A stretch of DNA of 64,000 bases from Agelaius tricolor (lineage: Eukaryota; Chordata; Aves; Passeriformes; Icteridae): NCBI GenBank assembly GCA_023055355.1, contig JALJCS010000022.1, forward strand, positions 13,640,501 to 13,704,500, written 5' to 3'. Below the pieces are notes generated by a model that had not been told where the DNA came from, searched no databases, and worked only from the letters and a program-made list of their open reading frames with translations. The position numbers and the translations under genes were made by a program. Positions 1 to 12,650 of this stretch are shown here, piece after piece. Each line of letters starts with the position of its first letter. Position 1 is the stretch's first letter.

Positions 1-394
1 CCTGCCTGGTGCTGATTATTCACTTGCTCTGGCTGTTAGTGACAGCCATAAAACCTGACAATGCCTTGGGGGAGCGCTTTCAAAAAGGCTTTTTAATAAA
101 CTGTGAAAACTGTTGTTTCAGCAATTGGAAAATAATTAAGGAGCAATTATGGGAGCAAACAGAAATCCTGAGCATATAGGCAAGCTATTAAAATATGTTC
201 TTTAAGAAATTATTGCAGTCACAATGGAAAGAAAAGCGGCTTTTAAATAAAGTTATGGTTACAACAGACTGAAAGGAGGGGGGAAATGAAAGGAATAATT
301 CATGCTGGAAAGAGGAAATACTCCCTGCCCTCCCAGCACACGGTTCATGCATTTGGGAACTGGCCTTCCTGAATTTCCTTATGCACAAACAGAA
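1..394. other. Unannotated AT-rich sequence
   Basis: Unique-looking sequence with no gene, array or element recognised. Confidence 0.5.
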
Positions 395-547
395 TTGCAT
401 CTTTCCCTGGCAGTGCCCAAGGCCAGGCTGGACACTGGGGCTGGGAGCACCTGGGACAGGGGGAGGTGTCCCTGCCATGGCAGGGCTGGCACTGGGGGGG
501 ATTTGGGGTCCCTCCCACCCAAACTATTCCAGGATTCTGTGCCTGCC
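395..547 (+). mobile_element. CR1 LINE tail, 5'-truncated
   Basis: Carries CAAGGCCAGGCTGGACACTG and TGTCCCTGCCATGGCAGG and ends at ATTCTGTG, the CR1 3'-terminal signature. Confidence 0.75.
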
Positions 548-761
548 CTGAGCCCTCCCAGCACAGCCCCATGGGCCCTCCAGGAAGGAATTCTGGCTTC
601 TCTCACCCCCAGAGGGGCAGGAGCTGTGGGAGCTCACGGATCAGCTGCTGGAGGCTGCTCAGGGAACGCTGCTCCTTGCGACAGCCCCTGCTGCCAGCTC
701 CTCCTGCTCTGAAGGGCTGGGGGACCTGGCACAGGTCACCCCGGGCTGCTGTCACCAGCAG

Positions 762-1012
762 GAGCTGTGTCACTGTCACCTGGCTGTGTGTCACTGGGTC
801 ACCTGGCTGTCACACAGGTCACTGTCACCCGGCTGTGTGCCATTGTCTCACCTGGCTGTGTGTCACTGTCACCCAGCTGTGTGTCACTGGGTCACCTGGC
901 TGTCACACAGGTCACTGTCACCCGGCTGTGTGTCACTGTCACCTGGCTCTGTGTCACTGTGTCACCTGGCTGTGTGCCACTGTGTCACCTGGCTGTCACA
1001 CAGCTCCTCCTC
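762..1012. repeat. Minisatellite, TGTCACCTGGCTGTG units
   Basis: Short units of TGTCACCTGGCTGTGTG with a higher-order period near 90 bp. It sits between two CR1 tails in opposite orientation (395-547 and 1050-1200). Confidence 0.85.
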
Positions 1013-1049
1013 CTGTGCAGCAGAACCAGGAGGGAGCTGCATTGACCCC

Positions 1050-1200
1050 AGAATCCCAGCCTGGCTTGGGTTGGAGGGACCCCAAACCCCCCCAGTGCCA
1101 TCCCAGCCATGGCAGGGACCCCTCCCACTGTCCCAGGTGCTCCCAGCCCCAGTGTCCAGCCTGGCCCTGGGCACTGCCAGGGATCCAGGGCATTTCCAGT
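1050..1200 (-). mobile_element. CR1 LINE tail
   Basis: Reverse complement of the same tail as at 395-547, starting at the 3' end with GAATCCCAGCCTGGCTTGGG. Confidence 0.75.
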
Positions 1201-2269
1201 TCCACAGACCCAGTTCTGCCCGTTCAGCACTTCCCCACTGCTCAGGTGTAACCTTGCAAGGCCTGGTGGAGTTTTCCTGCTGTTCCCATTTCCCTGCCAT
1301 GGGATCACTGCAGCCATCCCTCCTGCAGCCCAGAACTGCTCTGAGTTGTTATTTCTGGAGCAGCTGATTCTGCAAGCAGCATCACAAGTGAGAGAGTTCT
1401 CAGTGCATCACCTCCCTGTCAAAGCAACAAATGCCTTGTTTACCCAGGGACACACCAGGAAAAGGCTGGGATTTCACCCAGGAGCTGGCTCTGACAGTGA
1501 TGGTAGTTAAAGGCTATCACATGGAACATTGAATTATCAGCTCAACCTGCAGAGCTGCAGCGAGATAACAGAGAATTCTGAATAATAATTGATAACTCCA
1601 TGCTGAAATCAATGCTATTAGACTGCACCGATGTAGAGACTCCTTTTACCCATAAAGCACAATTAAAAATTGAACTGGGAAGAGCTTTAATGTGGGATGT
1701 CTGTCACGTGTGTGGCTGCCAGCACCTCCCTGACAAACGTGAGAGTGCAAATCCCCGCTGTGGAAATGCTCAGAGAGCCCTGTGCAAAGTCAGGGCTTCC
1801 TTTAGAGCTGGGCTGGGATCACAGCCCTGGCTCCAGGAGCGTTTCTCAGCCACACAGGGCAAGGCCAGGGCCCTGCAGCCCCTCCAACCCCAGGGATCTC
1901 CCTGGGCTCCCTCACTGACCCGAGCCTCCCTTTGCCCAGCCTGGAACTCCTCCAGGCAGGCTGGGCACCTGCTCCCAGGCACAGGGGGCATTGCTGGGCA
2001 GGGCAGGGCCGGCACTGGGTGGTCCCTGTGGGTCCCTTCCTGCCCAGCACATTCTGTGAAATGAGATTTCACAGCCCCCTCTTGGAACAAACAACACAAA
2101 CCCCACACTGCTCTAAGACAACATTCCCACAGCAATCTTATCAATATCTTAATATTATTTTATCAATAATCTTAACAATCTTAACCTTACCAATAGAAGA
2201 GAGAGGATTTCAGGTTTTTTCCCTATTCCAGCCCCCAGAAATGGTGAATCCAAGCAATGATGCCACTTC
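1201..2269. other. Unannotated intergenic sequence
   Basis: No gene seen. 1990-2060 has weak resemblance to a CR1 end (GGGTCCCTTCCTGCCCAGCA); 2140-2200 is AT-rich. Confidence 0.45.
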
Positions 2270-2830
2270 ACCCAGAGCCAGCTCTCACAGAGACAGGCAG
2301 GGACACCTCCCACTGTCCCAGGGGCTCCCAGCCCCAGGGTCCAGCCTGGCCTTGGGCACTGCCAGGGATGCAGGGGCAGCCCCAGCTGCTCTGGGCACCT
2401 GTGCCAGGGCTGCCCACCCTGCCAGGGAACAATTCCCAGTTCCCAATCTCCCATCCAGCCCTGCCCTCTGGCACTGGCAGCCATTCCCTGGCTCCTGTCC
2501 CTCCATCCTTGTCCCCAGTCCCTCTGCAGCTCTCCTGGAGCCCCTTCAGGCTCTGCCAGGGGCTCTGAGCTCTCCCTGGAGCTGCTCCTGTTCCAGGTGA
2601 GCCCCCCAGGTGTCCCAGCAGAGCTGCTCCATCCTCTGAGCATTTGGTGCCTCCTCTGGATGCCCCAGCAGCTCCAGGTCCCTCCTGGGCTGGGCTCTGC
2701 AGGTGGGGCTCACCTGGGCACAGGGGCACAATTCCCAAGCCATGGAAGGAGTCCCAGGTGTCCCCCCAGAGCCCCAGGAAGGTGACTGAGGCGTTCCTGC
2801 ACCCCAGGTTTTCCCCAGCAGGCTCAGGAT
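2270..2830 (-). mobile_element. CR1 LINE 3' region, long copy
   Basis: The longest CR1-like copy in the left half, closely similar to the plus-oriented copy at 48850-49300. It shares CCATCCTTGTCCCCAGTCCC and AGGGAACAATTCCCAGTTCC. Confidence 0.7.
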
Positions 2831-3805
2831 CCATTCCCAGCGTGGAACTGAAGGCAAGAAATGGCCCTGAGCCCCCAGAGCAGCCCAGAGGGGATTCAGA
2901 GCTGGTCTAATGAAGAGCAAAGCCCAGCTCTGGAGGCAGCAGCAGCTCTTTCCAGCATTATTTGCTGTGCCTAAAGGTGACAGAGGAGCCCGTGTCAGCG
3001 CTGGGAGCTGTGATGGATGGAGCCCCACGCTGCTTTTATTGGAACAAATGCTCCAACAAGCCCCATAATGTGATTGTATCTCTGCCTGCTCCGTGTTCTA
3101 CAAGTGCACATCGCTCCCAGCCTCCTGCAGGAGACTGGCAATCATTTCCTGCAGCAAATAAAATAATTCCCTATTACTCTCTCTTATGAAAATGCCATTT
3201 GTTTTGATTTGATAAAGTGACTTCTGTTTAGCATCTTCACAAAGCAGAAGGGTTGGTGGGTTTGATGGATTTTGCTCTCTTTTTTGCAGGTTTAGATGCA
3301 CCTGTTAAACACACACACACTCATCATTTTCAGATATTGCTGGTTTGGGGATTGGGGGTGCCACGCTGATACAGAGCATTAACTCCCACAATGGCTCTGG
3401 GAAGGGATGAGAATGGATCCCCCTCAATCACATTCCTTTGAACAAATGATCTCTGGGCCTACAAAGGCAATTTATAGGTAATAGAACTTTGTTATTTGGT
3501 GTTTCACAACAAATGCCAAACAGAATTCCACGGGATAAACTTGCAAGAAGGAGAGATCAGCTGTGTTGGAAGAATAAATCGTTCAAAACCTTCCAAAGGT
3601 TAAAAACAACCACGCCAAAACTTTTCAGGGGAAGTAACACACGCTCAGCACCGAGGGCTGGGCCATTCCTTCAATCCCTCTGCAGCCCTGAACCCTCCCT
3701 GGCAGAGCTCTGCCCGTGCTCCCCAAAGCTCCTGTGCAGCTCCAGAAAGGATTCCCAAACATTTCACCCTTGCCAGGCAGCTCTGGGGGTTCCTGCAGGG
3801 CTGGG
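2831..3805. other. Unannotated intergenic sequence
   Basis: No gene or element recognised; a short (CA)n run near 3312. Confidence 0.45.
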
Positions 3806-3962
3806 CCAGGTGGGGCTGCTCACCTGGGGCAGGTGGGGATGGATCACCTGGGCCTGGCTCACTTGGGCCTGGCTCACCTGGGGCAGGTGGGGATGGCTCA
3901 CCTGGGCCTGGCTCATCTGGGCCTGGCTCACCCGGGCCTGGCTCACCTGGGCCTGGCTCCAG
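3806..3962 (-). repeat. 15-bp array with donor-like units
   Basis: About ten units of GGCTCACCTGGGCCT; on the minus strand each reads CCCAG|GTGAGCC, a strong 5' splice-site match, but no confirmed exon adjoins it. Confidence 0.9.
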
Positions 3963-4159
3963 CAGCTGCTGCAGGGGTGCAGAGGTGAGCAGGGAGCTCC
4001 AGATGTGCAGATCCTGCTGGCAGGAGCCCGCAGGACAGGCTGCCTCATTACAGGGGATAATTAACGACAGCTGCCTGCACGGTTAATTACTGCCAGCAAT
4101 TAAAGCCAGAGACACATTGCAGCAGACACCCAGCAGGGCTGGGGAGTGGGTGAGGCCAG

Positions 4160-4800
4160 GGACCCTGGATTCCTGCCCATCCCTTGGAAAAGGTTGGATT
4201 TCTGTCCCAGGACATTGTTTGCATTTTCTTATGGAATCCCTGGGGTTGGAAAAGCCCTTCCTGAGCCCACCCTGTCACTGTCCCATCCCCACCCTGTCCC
4301 CAGCACAGAGCCCTGGGTGCCACCTGCAGGGATGGGCACTGCAACCCTCCCTGGGCAGCTCCTGAGCCCCCTTTCCATGGGGAAATTCCTGCTGCCTCAA
4401 AGCCTTCCTGGAGCTTTTCCTCATTCCTGGCTGTGGTTTCCACTCTTCCCAAAACTCCCTCAGGTTTCTGGTTATGAGCACCCCGTGCTGGACCTGGTGC
4501 TGCTGCCCCATCCCAGCACCTTTTGGAGCTGCAAAGGCTTTTTTTCCTCCAGAATCCTGGAATCCCTGAGGCTGGAAAAGCCCTCCCAGCCCAAGCTGTG
4601 CCCATCCCCACCCTGTCCCCAGCTCTGAGGGCCACCCCCAGGTGCCACCTGCAGGGATGGGCACTGCAACCCTCCCTGGGCAGTTCCTGAGCCCCCTTTC
4701 CATGGGGAAATTCCTGCTGTGCTCACCCTGAGCTGCTCTGGCCCAGCCTGAGGCCGTTCCCTCTGCTCCTGTCCCTGTTCTCTGGAATCCCAGGGTCACT
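4160..4800 (-). mobile_element. CR1 LINE tail with internal duplication
   Basis: A CR1-like copy containing CACCTGCAGGGATGGGCACT twice (near 4320 and 4645), so either a duplication or one copy inserted in another. Same subfamily as 16010-16310. Confidence 0.65.
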
Positions 4801-5834
4801 GAGGCCGGAGCTGCACCAAGCCCAGCCCTGAGCCCTTGCAGGGATGGAGACCCAGCCCTTCCCTGGCGTCCTGCTCCTCAGAAACCTCAACCTGCAAAGA
4901 AATCCAAGCACAGATGGTGCCAAGGCAGATCCTGGGCTGGGAGCTGAAATCCATTCATCACACACACACTGAAATATTTCACATTACAGCTTCTGATACA
5001 GGAGGAGACAAGAAATGTGTTCTCTCCCTCAGGAGAGGGGAAACAAAAGAAGCGTAATATTAATTTTAATATTATTTGTTGCCCACAACAGCTTGCAGAA
5101 CACAAAGAGACCTCAGTGGGGTTGGAACATGCTGGTTTAGGAAGCTGCACCCAGGGTAGAGTTTATGAAAAATTAAAATTACACCACCAGGATTTTCTGA
5201 TAAAAACCCCTTAAAGTTTCATCACAATCAACGGGAACATTTGTCATCTTTATAATGTTTTAGGTTACATTTTCCCAAGTTTTATCATCCTTAGGATTCC
5301 CTTGGGAAGGGCAGAGCAATGACAGAGTGTTCAGGAGAGCTCCAGCTCGCAGCCAAACATTCCCATTGAATACAACCAAATACATTCTATTATCATACAT
5401 GGCAATAAAACACATTCCATACAACAGATGAATAAAATTAAATATAACCCATGGGCAGCTTGCAAGCAGCAGATTCAGGCAGAGCAGGGGGGGACAGGAC
5501 AGCTCCATCCCCTGAGCTCCCCAGGACCCCTGCCCAGCACCTCCAGCCCACCGGGGATCCCAGCCTGGGGCTCCCCCACATCCATTTCCAGGTGTCTCTG
5601 CCCTGCAGAAGGCACAGGAAGGTGGGACATGAAAGGCACTGGGGGATGATGAGGAGAAGCTGTGACCCATGGGCCACAATTGGGTGTCAGACTTTTCATT
5701 GTCCCAGCTGGGCTTTAAAATGAGAGACAGAGAAAGGCCCAGCCCCATTAATGCCCATCAGCAGAAATGGGGAAGGAAGAACAAGGACCCTGTTTAAAGG
5801 GTTTTCCATGGGCAGTGTCCTTAAAGCCCTCATT
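4801..5834. other. Unannotated intergenic sequence
   Basis: Partly AT-rich (5050-5450), no gene or element recognised. Confidence 0.45.
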
Positions 5835-5975
5835 GGTCTGCAGGACACTGAAACCCAGGGGCAGCAGGAAGGGCCAGGCTGGACAGGGGGCAGGGGAGCT
5901 GTCCCTGCCATGGCACAGGTGGCACTGCGTGGGATTTAAGGCCCTTTCCCACCCAGAGCATCCCATGACCCTGGG
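5835..5975 (+). mobile_element. CR1 LINE tail
   Basis: GGGCCAGGCTGGACAGGGGG and CTGTCCCTGCCATGGCA, then the CCCACCCAGAGCATCCCATGA end. Confidence 0.65.
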
Positions 5976-6029
5976 GGTGATCCCTGCCAGGCCCTGGCAG
6001 GAGCTCAGGGCTGGCTCTCCAGACCCCTT

Positions 6030-6397
6030 TCTGTAGCTCTGTTCTTTTATGGAAAATCCTTTCCTTGGGATTGTTCCTCCTGAGAGGCCTCAGGAACAAA
6101 ATGTCCCCAATGGTTATCTGCTGCTGTGGGATGCAACAGGTGCCTCTGGGATTGGGCTCATGGGGTTGTTTCTAATTCATGGCCAATCACAGCCCAGCTG
6201 GCTCAGACTCTCTGTCCCAGACACAAACCTTTGTGATCATTCCTTCCTGTTCTATTCCTTGCCAGCCTCCTGATGAAATCCTTTCTTCTATTCTTTTAGT
6301 ATAGTTTTAGTGTAATATATATCATAAAATAATAAATCAGCCATGGAGTCAGATCCTGGTCTCTTCCCCCATCCTGGGCCCTGTGAGCACCACCACA
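6030..6397 (+). mobile_element. Solo LTR, family L1 (copy 1)
   Basis: One of six copies of an LTR of about 380 bp with ATGGAAAATCCTTTCCTT, CTAATTCATGGCCAATCACA, a TATATATCATAAAATAATAA region and GGAGTCAGATCCTGGTCTC. The 5' end is diverged or truncated. Exact family name not assigned. Confidence 0.75.
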
Positions 6398-8094
6398 CCT
6401 TTCCAGGAGGGAGGAGGTGAAAACCCCCATTTCTTCCCTGCCTGGGCTGTTTTCCCTCCCTGTGGCACCTGGAGGCTGCAGGGCTGGGAGGTTTTGGAGG
6501 AGCAGCTCCAGGTTTGCCTGCCTGCAAGCTGACAGCTTGCTCTAGGAGCAAACAGAGGCTGTAAAAGCTCTGATTTGTCTTTTCAACACACATTTCCAGC
6601 AGGATACTCTCTGGAAATATAAATCTTGAAGTCTGCACGCTGTCCTGGCTGTATGGGTGTACAGAAGTACAGAGCTGCCTTGCCCCACTTCACTTCCACT
6701 CTGATGACTGATGCCAGCTTTTATTCCCTTTAACACTCCAAGAAATCACCCAAGGCATCACAAATAATAGGGAAACGTCAGGCCCAGGAAGTTATCTCAC
6801 TTATCCCATCTGAGAAATCCCTTCCCTTTGGGCACTGCTTCATCTGCTCCCCCAGAAAACTGCCTTACAACGAGACAGAAAAGCCAAGTGGCTTTGGGCT
6901 TATCTGAAAGGGCATTATTGATAATTACAGGGTCCTGTTCCAGCCCGAGCTGTCCTGGCTCAGGATGAATTCGTTGTGAAGGGAAGCAGGAGCTGGAACT
7001 CCCCCTGCTCTGTGCTGGCAGAGCAGCACAAAACCTCATGGAATGTGTCTGGAATCCCAGCACGAGTGCCAGCAGCAGGGAAGGGGCAGTAAAAGAGATT
7101 TACCTGTGCCCATGGAGGATGCAGTTTGACACCTACACCCATGAGCTGGGGAAGCTGCACTTGGAATAAGTGGAATGAGAATAAATAAATGGTGTTTTAC
7201 AGGGGAAGCAAGTGGACAATGGGGAAGTACCTCAGGCTTTTAAAGCCTGCCTGCAGGAATATCACTTCACCTCCCACAGCTCTGATAGGCTTTTTCTGCC
7301 AAATCGAGCAATGTTTCTGTCACCTCAGAGGAGTAATGTTGAGGATGCCCAAGGGCTCTGTACCTGCCTGCCAGCACCGTGTGTCACCCTGACACAGCCC
7401 CCAGCCCTCTGCAGCAAACCTTAGCTGGCACAGCTCCTGAAAAACAAAAAAAGCAGCTGGTTTACCCAAATCGTGCCAAATCCAGGCATTATCTGGCTCC
7501 CCACCAGTTCCCAAATTGTCACTGTCACTCCCCGTGCTGTCAGCTCACTTAAAAACCAAAGTCAATAAAGATGAAACTGCTTAAGGAGCAGGAGGTGTTT
7601 TCCTTTGCTAATATGCTCTGCCTTCAAAGCAAACATAATTTTACAGCACCTTTAAATATTAACACGTGTGCAGTGTTTGTTCCATGCTGAGCACAGCCAG
7701 CAGAGACAATCCCCAGGAAAGGATGGGCTGGGGCTCCTTCCCCTGCCCCACCAGACACGGGCAGCATGGAGCACCCGTTGTGTCCCAAACTGGGCAAACT
7801 GGGATGGCTCTGGGCTGGGGACAAGCTGGGCAGCAGGCACAGCTTGCACTTGGAGGGTTTCTCCAGGCCCATGAACCCACCTGCAGCACTCCCTGGGTCC
7901 AAACTGCCCCCAGATCAGAGAGAAACCCCTGCAGGAGCAGGGAGCCCCCCACTCACCTTCCCAGCCGGGCTCCCTCCTGCTCCCTTTGCCTCTTTTCTTG
8001 CCTTTTTAGAGAAATGAGGTTAATGGAGGAACCACCTGCAGTGAACCCAGCTCCCTGGCAGCGGGGCTGAGGGGACCCTGCTGGTGCCAATTCT
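6398..8094. other. Unannotated intergenic sequence
   Basis: Mixed unique sequence; only short frames without domain features. Confidence 0.45.
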
Positions 8095-8478
8095 TTAAAA
8101 TGTGGTTTGGAAAAAGGAATCAGTGACATTCAATGAGCTCCACAGCAAACTGGGGTGTTTAGACCTGTTGTTTTATGTGAAATATATAAAAAATAGATAC
8201 AGAGAACGTGAGATGTTTTTTGCAAAATGATTTACCCGTTTTCTTCTGGTCTCCTGTGTGCCAGATGAATCATTTTCTTACTGTAAGGATGTGCCCAGAG
8301 ACAAAGGTGGGATGAGCTCTTGGAGTGGAATGAAAAACATAACAATTTCAACATAAAGAATCAATTTCAATATTAATAATCAATTTTCCAACATACAATC
8401 AATTTCAATATATAACAATTCTACATACTAAAATAGATAGAAACACAGATATGCACCGCCTTATCCCTACACTCATTT
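8095..8478 (+). mobile_element. Interspersed repeat, family L2 (copy 1)
   Basis: Roughly 370 bp, roughly 85-90% like 11866-12234 by eye. It shares CAGATGAATCATTTTCTTAC and TGTAAGGATGTGCCCAGAGA. Probably LTR-derived; ends not resolved. Confidence 0.7.
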
Positions 8479-9144
8479 AACTAATGGATTAATTGGTGAT
8501 GGCAGGGTGGGGGCAGGATGCAAGCACTTGTTTGATTCCCTCAGCCAGCCCCCAGCAGCCCAGAGCAGGAGGGAAATGTGCCCTGAGGGACAGAACAAAC
8601 CCCGAGCGGGACAGGAGAGGTTTCCTGAGCAGGGAGCAGCTCCCAGCTCCACCCCAGCCTGACAGTGACTGAGATGGGACACAGCTCAATACAGATCCCA
8701 CATTCCCTGCAAACCAAGGGATTCATTAGGCCAAAAGGCATCATTCACTCCAGGTAATTTATATTGCACAGGTAATTTAGGTAATTACCTCAACAACCAG
8801 GTAATTTATATTACACAGCAAACTTGCCTCTCTCCCCCTCCACCCCCCCATGGATTTGCTGTTGTTATCCTTTGTTAAACGACACTGAACCTTCCCATAA
8901 AAGCTGGAACGGAGGCTTTGATGGGCTTTGTGTGTTTTCACATGGAAAACAGCTCCTGGGCAGGAGCTGCAAGCCTTGCACTGCTATCCTACTGGGTCTT
9001 ATTATTTCCAGGAGAGGATTTATGGGATTGCTTGTAGCAGGTAAAAGCTGCTCTATGCAAGCACTCCCTGCAGCTTTCTGAGGAGGAATCTCCTCCTTTC
9101 CTCAGGTCAGCTGCTCCAGAGCCTGGCCAAGGGCAACAGGCAGG
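8479..9144. other. Unannotated intergenic sequence
   Basis: A small repeat of AGGTAATTTATATT near 8752-8818; otherwise nothing recognised. Confidence 0.45.
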
Positions 9145-9535
9145 GCCAGAGCTGGGACAGCCCCTCCTGGCACTCCCAAATCCCAGTGTGCCATTCCCAA
9201 AATCCCAGAGAGACATTCCCAAATCCTAGTGAGCCTTGGACAGCCCCTCCTGGTGCTCCCAAATCCCAGTGTGCCATTCTCAAATCCCAGAGAGCCATTC
9301 CCAAATCCCAGAGAGCCTTGGACAGCCCTTCCTGACATTCCCAAATCCCAGTGTGCCATTCCCAAATCCCAGTGAGCCTTGGACAGCCCCTCCTGCCATT
9401 CCCAAAATCCCAGTGTGCCTTGGACAGCCCTTCCTGCCATTCCCAAATCCCAGTGTGCCTTTCCCAAAATCCCAGTGTGCCATTCCCAAATCCCAGTGTC
9501 CCTCCTGCCATTCCCAAAATCCCAGTGAGCCTCGC
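9145..9535. repeat. Minisatellite, CCATTCCCAAATCCCAGTG units
   Basis: Roughly 22-bp units CATTCCCAAATCCCAGTGTG mixed with CCTTGGACAGCCCCTCCTG in a longer higher-order pattern. Confidence 0.88.
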
Positions 9536-9869
9536 ACTCCATGATCCTGGAAGTGTTTGCTCATTAACACTCCTGATTTCTGCTGCAGCTGGAGTCTTTT
9601 GGTATCTATCAAATGTCCTTGCCTGAGAAAAGAAAGCCAGAAACCCCTCCCAGGCCTCCTTAACGAGCCCAAAAGGTTCGGGAGAAGGGATGGGAAAGAG
9701 CCAAAGCTGAAATACAAATGGGATTGCTTGTTTTGAAGGAAGCCCTTTGATGGCACTGTGTAGGACCCAGGACATTGCTCTGGCACTTGTGCCTTGGATT
9801 TTAGCCCATGGAAACAATTCCCAACTTTGGGAGGAGTTCCAAGCCACAAGGGTTTGAGTAGAATGGCAG

Positions 9870-10275
9870 TGAATTTGTCACAGGGCGAAAATGGAGAATT
9901 TTGGGGATTTAGAATGGGGGTTCAGGAGGCAAGATGGAGGAGTCTGGGTGTGTCCTGTCCTCCTTCTCCTCCATCCTCTGCTGTGTTGGTGACACTTCTG
10001 GATTGGTTTAGAGTACAGACAGACTGTCTGACATAGGGGATAGGTATTGGAAATTATTGTAAATAAATACAGGCAGTTTTTAGTGTCAAAAGCCAACACC
10101 ACGCCAAGGGCAGGGACTGAGCCACAACCCAACCTGCTGGGCAGATCTCAGCAGGTCAGAGAGGATGGAACAGATAAGAGAAAATGAACAACCTTGAGAA
10201 CCAGAGCTGAGGAATCTCAGCTCCTTCTTTGGTCACCGGGCTGGGAAATAAAGAGATTTTCTAATAGTTCAGGAG
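9870..10275 (+). mobile_element. Probable ERV LTR
   Basis: TGGATTGGTTTAGAGTACAG, GGGATAGGTATTGGAAATTA and CACCGGGCTGGGAAATAAAG are arranged as in a common songbird LTR. Boundaries approximate. Confidence 0.6.
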
Positions 10276-11865
10276 TCATCCCCAGCACAGAAAGCTGAGA
10301 GCTCTGTGCTGGCTTTGAGGGGCCACCAGAGCCCCCTCCTGCCCCTTGTGACAGCAGCAGGGGCTCAGGGCTGGGTTTGGGTTCCCCATTCCACCCAAGC
10401 CTGCCAGGGATCCCCTCCCACAGGAGCTGGGTGTGAGCACAGGGCAGGGGAAGGCTCTGCCCACACCCAGGGGGGACATTTGGGACGCAGAGTTTGTGAC
10501 CTGCAGCCAAAAAGGAAAGTTCTACAGAAACCTGTCCCTTGTGCCAAGCTGCCAGCTTGTGTCTGATGGATGCTGAGGGACTCAGCCCTGCTCCCTGACA
10601 GCTTCCAGATTAAACTTGGGGCTGCTTAGGAGGCTGTCAGTCAATAAATCCAAGTGTTTTCGAGGTCCAAGGCTGTTTCTCCTGCCTATTAGACAGGATG
10701 GATGGGTTGGTCTGTGGGAACATGGAGGCACCGACCACCTTGGCTTTCCCTGCTTCTGCCTCGTGTTTATGTGGCTGCTGAGGGAGATTTTGTGCTTTAC
10801 AAAGATCTCAGGAGCTGTTATTTGCTTGGGCTGAAATAGCTCTGATTCCTGCCCGCACCACTGCTGAGAGCAGGGCAGGAATTCCCAGGAGAGCCCCCCT
10901 TACCTGTGCTGCCTGAAGCCTGTTAGGAAAACCAGCACCAAACAGTTGATTTTCCCCTCCCAGGCTGCTGGCACACCTCTCCCTCCCCAGATTTCACCCA
11001 GCACCTCATACCAAGCCAGCTTCGGGTCTCCAACAGCACCCCTGAGCTGTCCTCCTGTAATGAAGTCATTAATTAGCCCCCTGATATCCATGGAGTCCTC
11101 CTCATCATCCTCTCCCCTGTGTCAGAGTCACCTTTGATGTACCATAGGAGGGGTCACTGGAGGTGGCACCTGGGCACATCTGGAGCCAGGGCCTGGAGGG
11201 TTTTCCCAGCCAGAGGGACTCAGACTCCCTGAGGTCAGCATCCTCTCCTGGGCTGCAGCTTCCCTGGCTTTCCTCAGTCTGCCCCGTCCTGGCTTCAGCA
11301 GATCTGATGAAGACATTCTGGAAACGAGGCCTGAGACAAGCGATGAGCAAAGTCCCAGACTGGGCTGAATGAAAGGCCCTAATGAGGCCATTTGGGGGTT
11401 CCCTGTGCCAGCTTCAGGCTCTTCCCAAGGATTGCCTCATCAGGCTCTTCCATGGAGCTTTGGGAGGTTCTGCTGGGACACCCGTGCTGGGCAGTGACCT
11501 GTGGCGCCAGCCTGAGCGAGTAAATGGAATAAAGGCCCCTCCTCTGCAGGAGGCAGCACAAATCCCAGGCTTTCCTGACAGCCCTGCACGGCAGCAGAGG
11601 GGGATGAGGGACATGTCCCCATTCCCAGCAAAGCAAGGGCTCCTTGACATCCCTGACAGCTCTGATGACATTGCAGGGCAGCTCTGCCCGCTGGATCCAT
11701 CCCTCAGCTCACAGCCCAGCTCTGAGGCTTTGCAATGGGATAATGGGGCTATGATTCCCTGGAAGTCGCAGGGAAATTCAGGCTGTGAGACAATTATGTC
11801 GTATTTGATAAGGCTAATTGACATTTCAGGGCAGGACTTAACTAAGACTGAGGTTAAAGCTTTGG
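10276..11865. other. Unannotated intergenic sequence
   Basis: Unique-looking. A 180-codon plus frame (11382-11924) has no domain and runs into the L2 repeat, so it is not supported. Confidence 0.45.
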
Positions 11866-12234
11866 GAAGTGATAGGAACTATTTAATATGTCGTTTAGGA
11901 AAAAGAATCAATGATATTCAATAAGCTCCACAGCAAACTGGGGCGTTTAGACCTGTTATTTTATATGAAATATATAAAAAATAGATACAGAAACCGTGAG
12001 ATGTTGTTTTGCAAAATGATTTACCTGGTTTCCTCTGCTCTCCTGTGTGTCAGATGAATCATTTTCTTACTGTAAGGATGTGCCCAGAGACAAGGGTGGG
12101 ATGAGCTCTTGTAAGAGACTTGGAGTCAAATAAAAAATACATCAATTTCAATATAAATAAAGCAATTCTATATACTAAAATAGATAGAAATAAAAATATG
12201 TATTGCTTAGTCCCTACATTCATTCAGGGAAATT
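11866..12234 (+). mobile_element. Interspersed repeat, family L2 (copy 2)
   Basis: Same orientation as copy 1, about 3.8 kb away; the sequence between them shows no retroviral coding. Confidence 0.7.
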
Positions 12235-12274
12235 CTCCTTTTCTACTCTCTCAGCTCTTACAGGCAAAGTGCCT

Positions 12275-12445
12275 TTGAATCTGGGACCTTCCCCTATCCC
12301 AGGGTGCTCCCAGCCTCATCCAGCCTGGCCTTGGGCACTTCAGGGACCCAGGGCCTGCCCACCCTCCCGGGGAACAATCCCTAATTCCCAAAATCCCACC
12401 CATCCCTGCCCCGGGTGCCTCAGGAAGAGCAGCTGCAGCAAAGGC
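12275..12445 (-). mobile_element. CR1 LINE tail
   Basis: CCAGCCTGGCCTTGGGCACT and GGGGAACAATCCCTAATTCC match the tail seen elsewhere, with more divergence. Confidence 0.6.
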
Positions 12446-12650
12446 TGACCACGTGCTGCTGGCATGGACCATAAATTGCATGATAATGCACTAAAAGGTA
12501 CTTCACATTAGGTGTTATAATGCAATAACACTGCATGTAATTTTCCTGTTTAAAATCCCATTTAAATCCTGTTTGTCTGACCTTTTTGTAGGAAACACAG
12601 AGCCAGGGGAAGGCTCCTGGCTGTGCTCGCTGAGGATTCCCCACGAGCAC

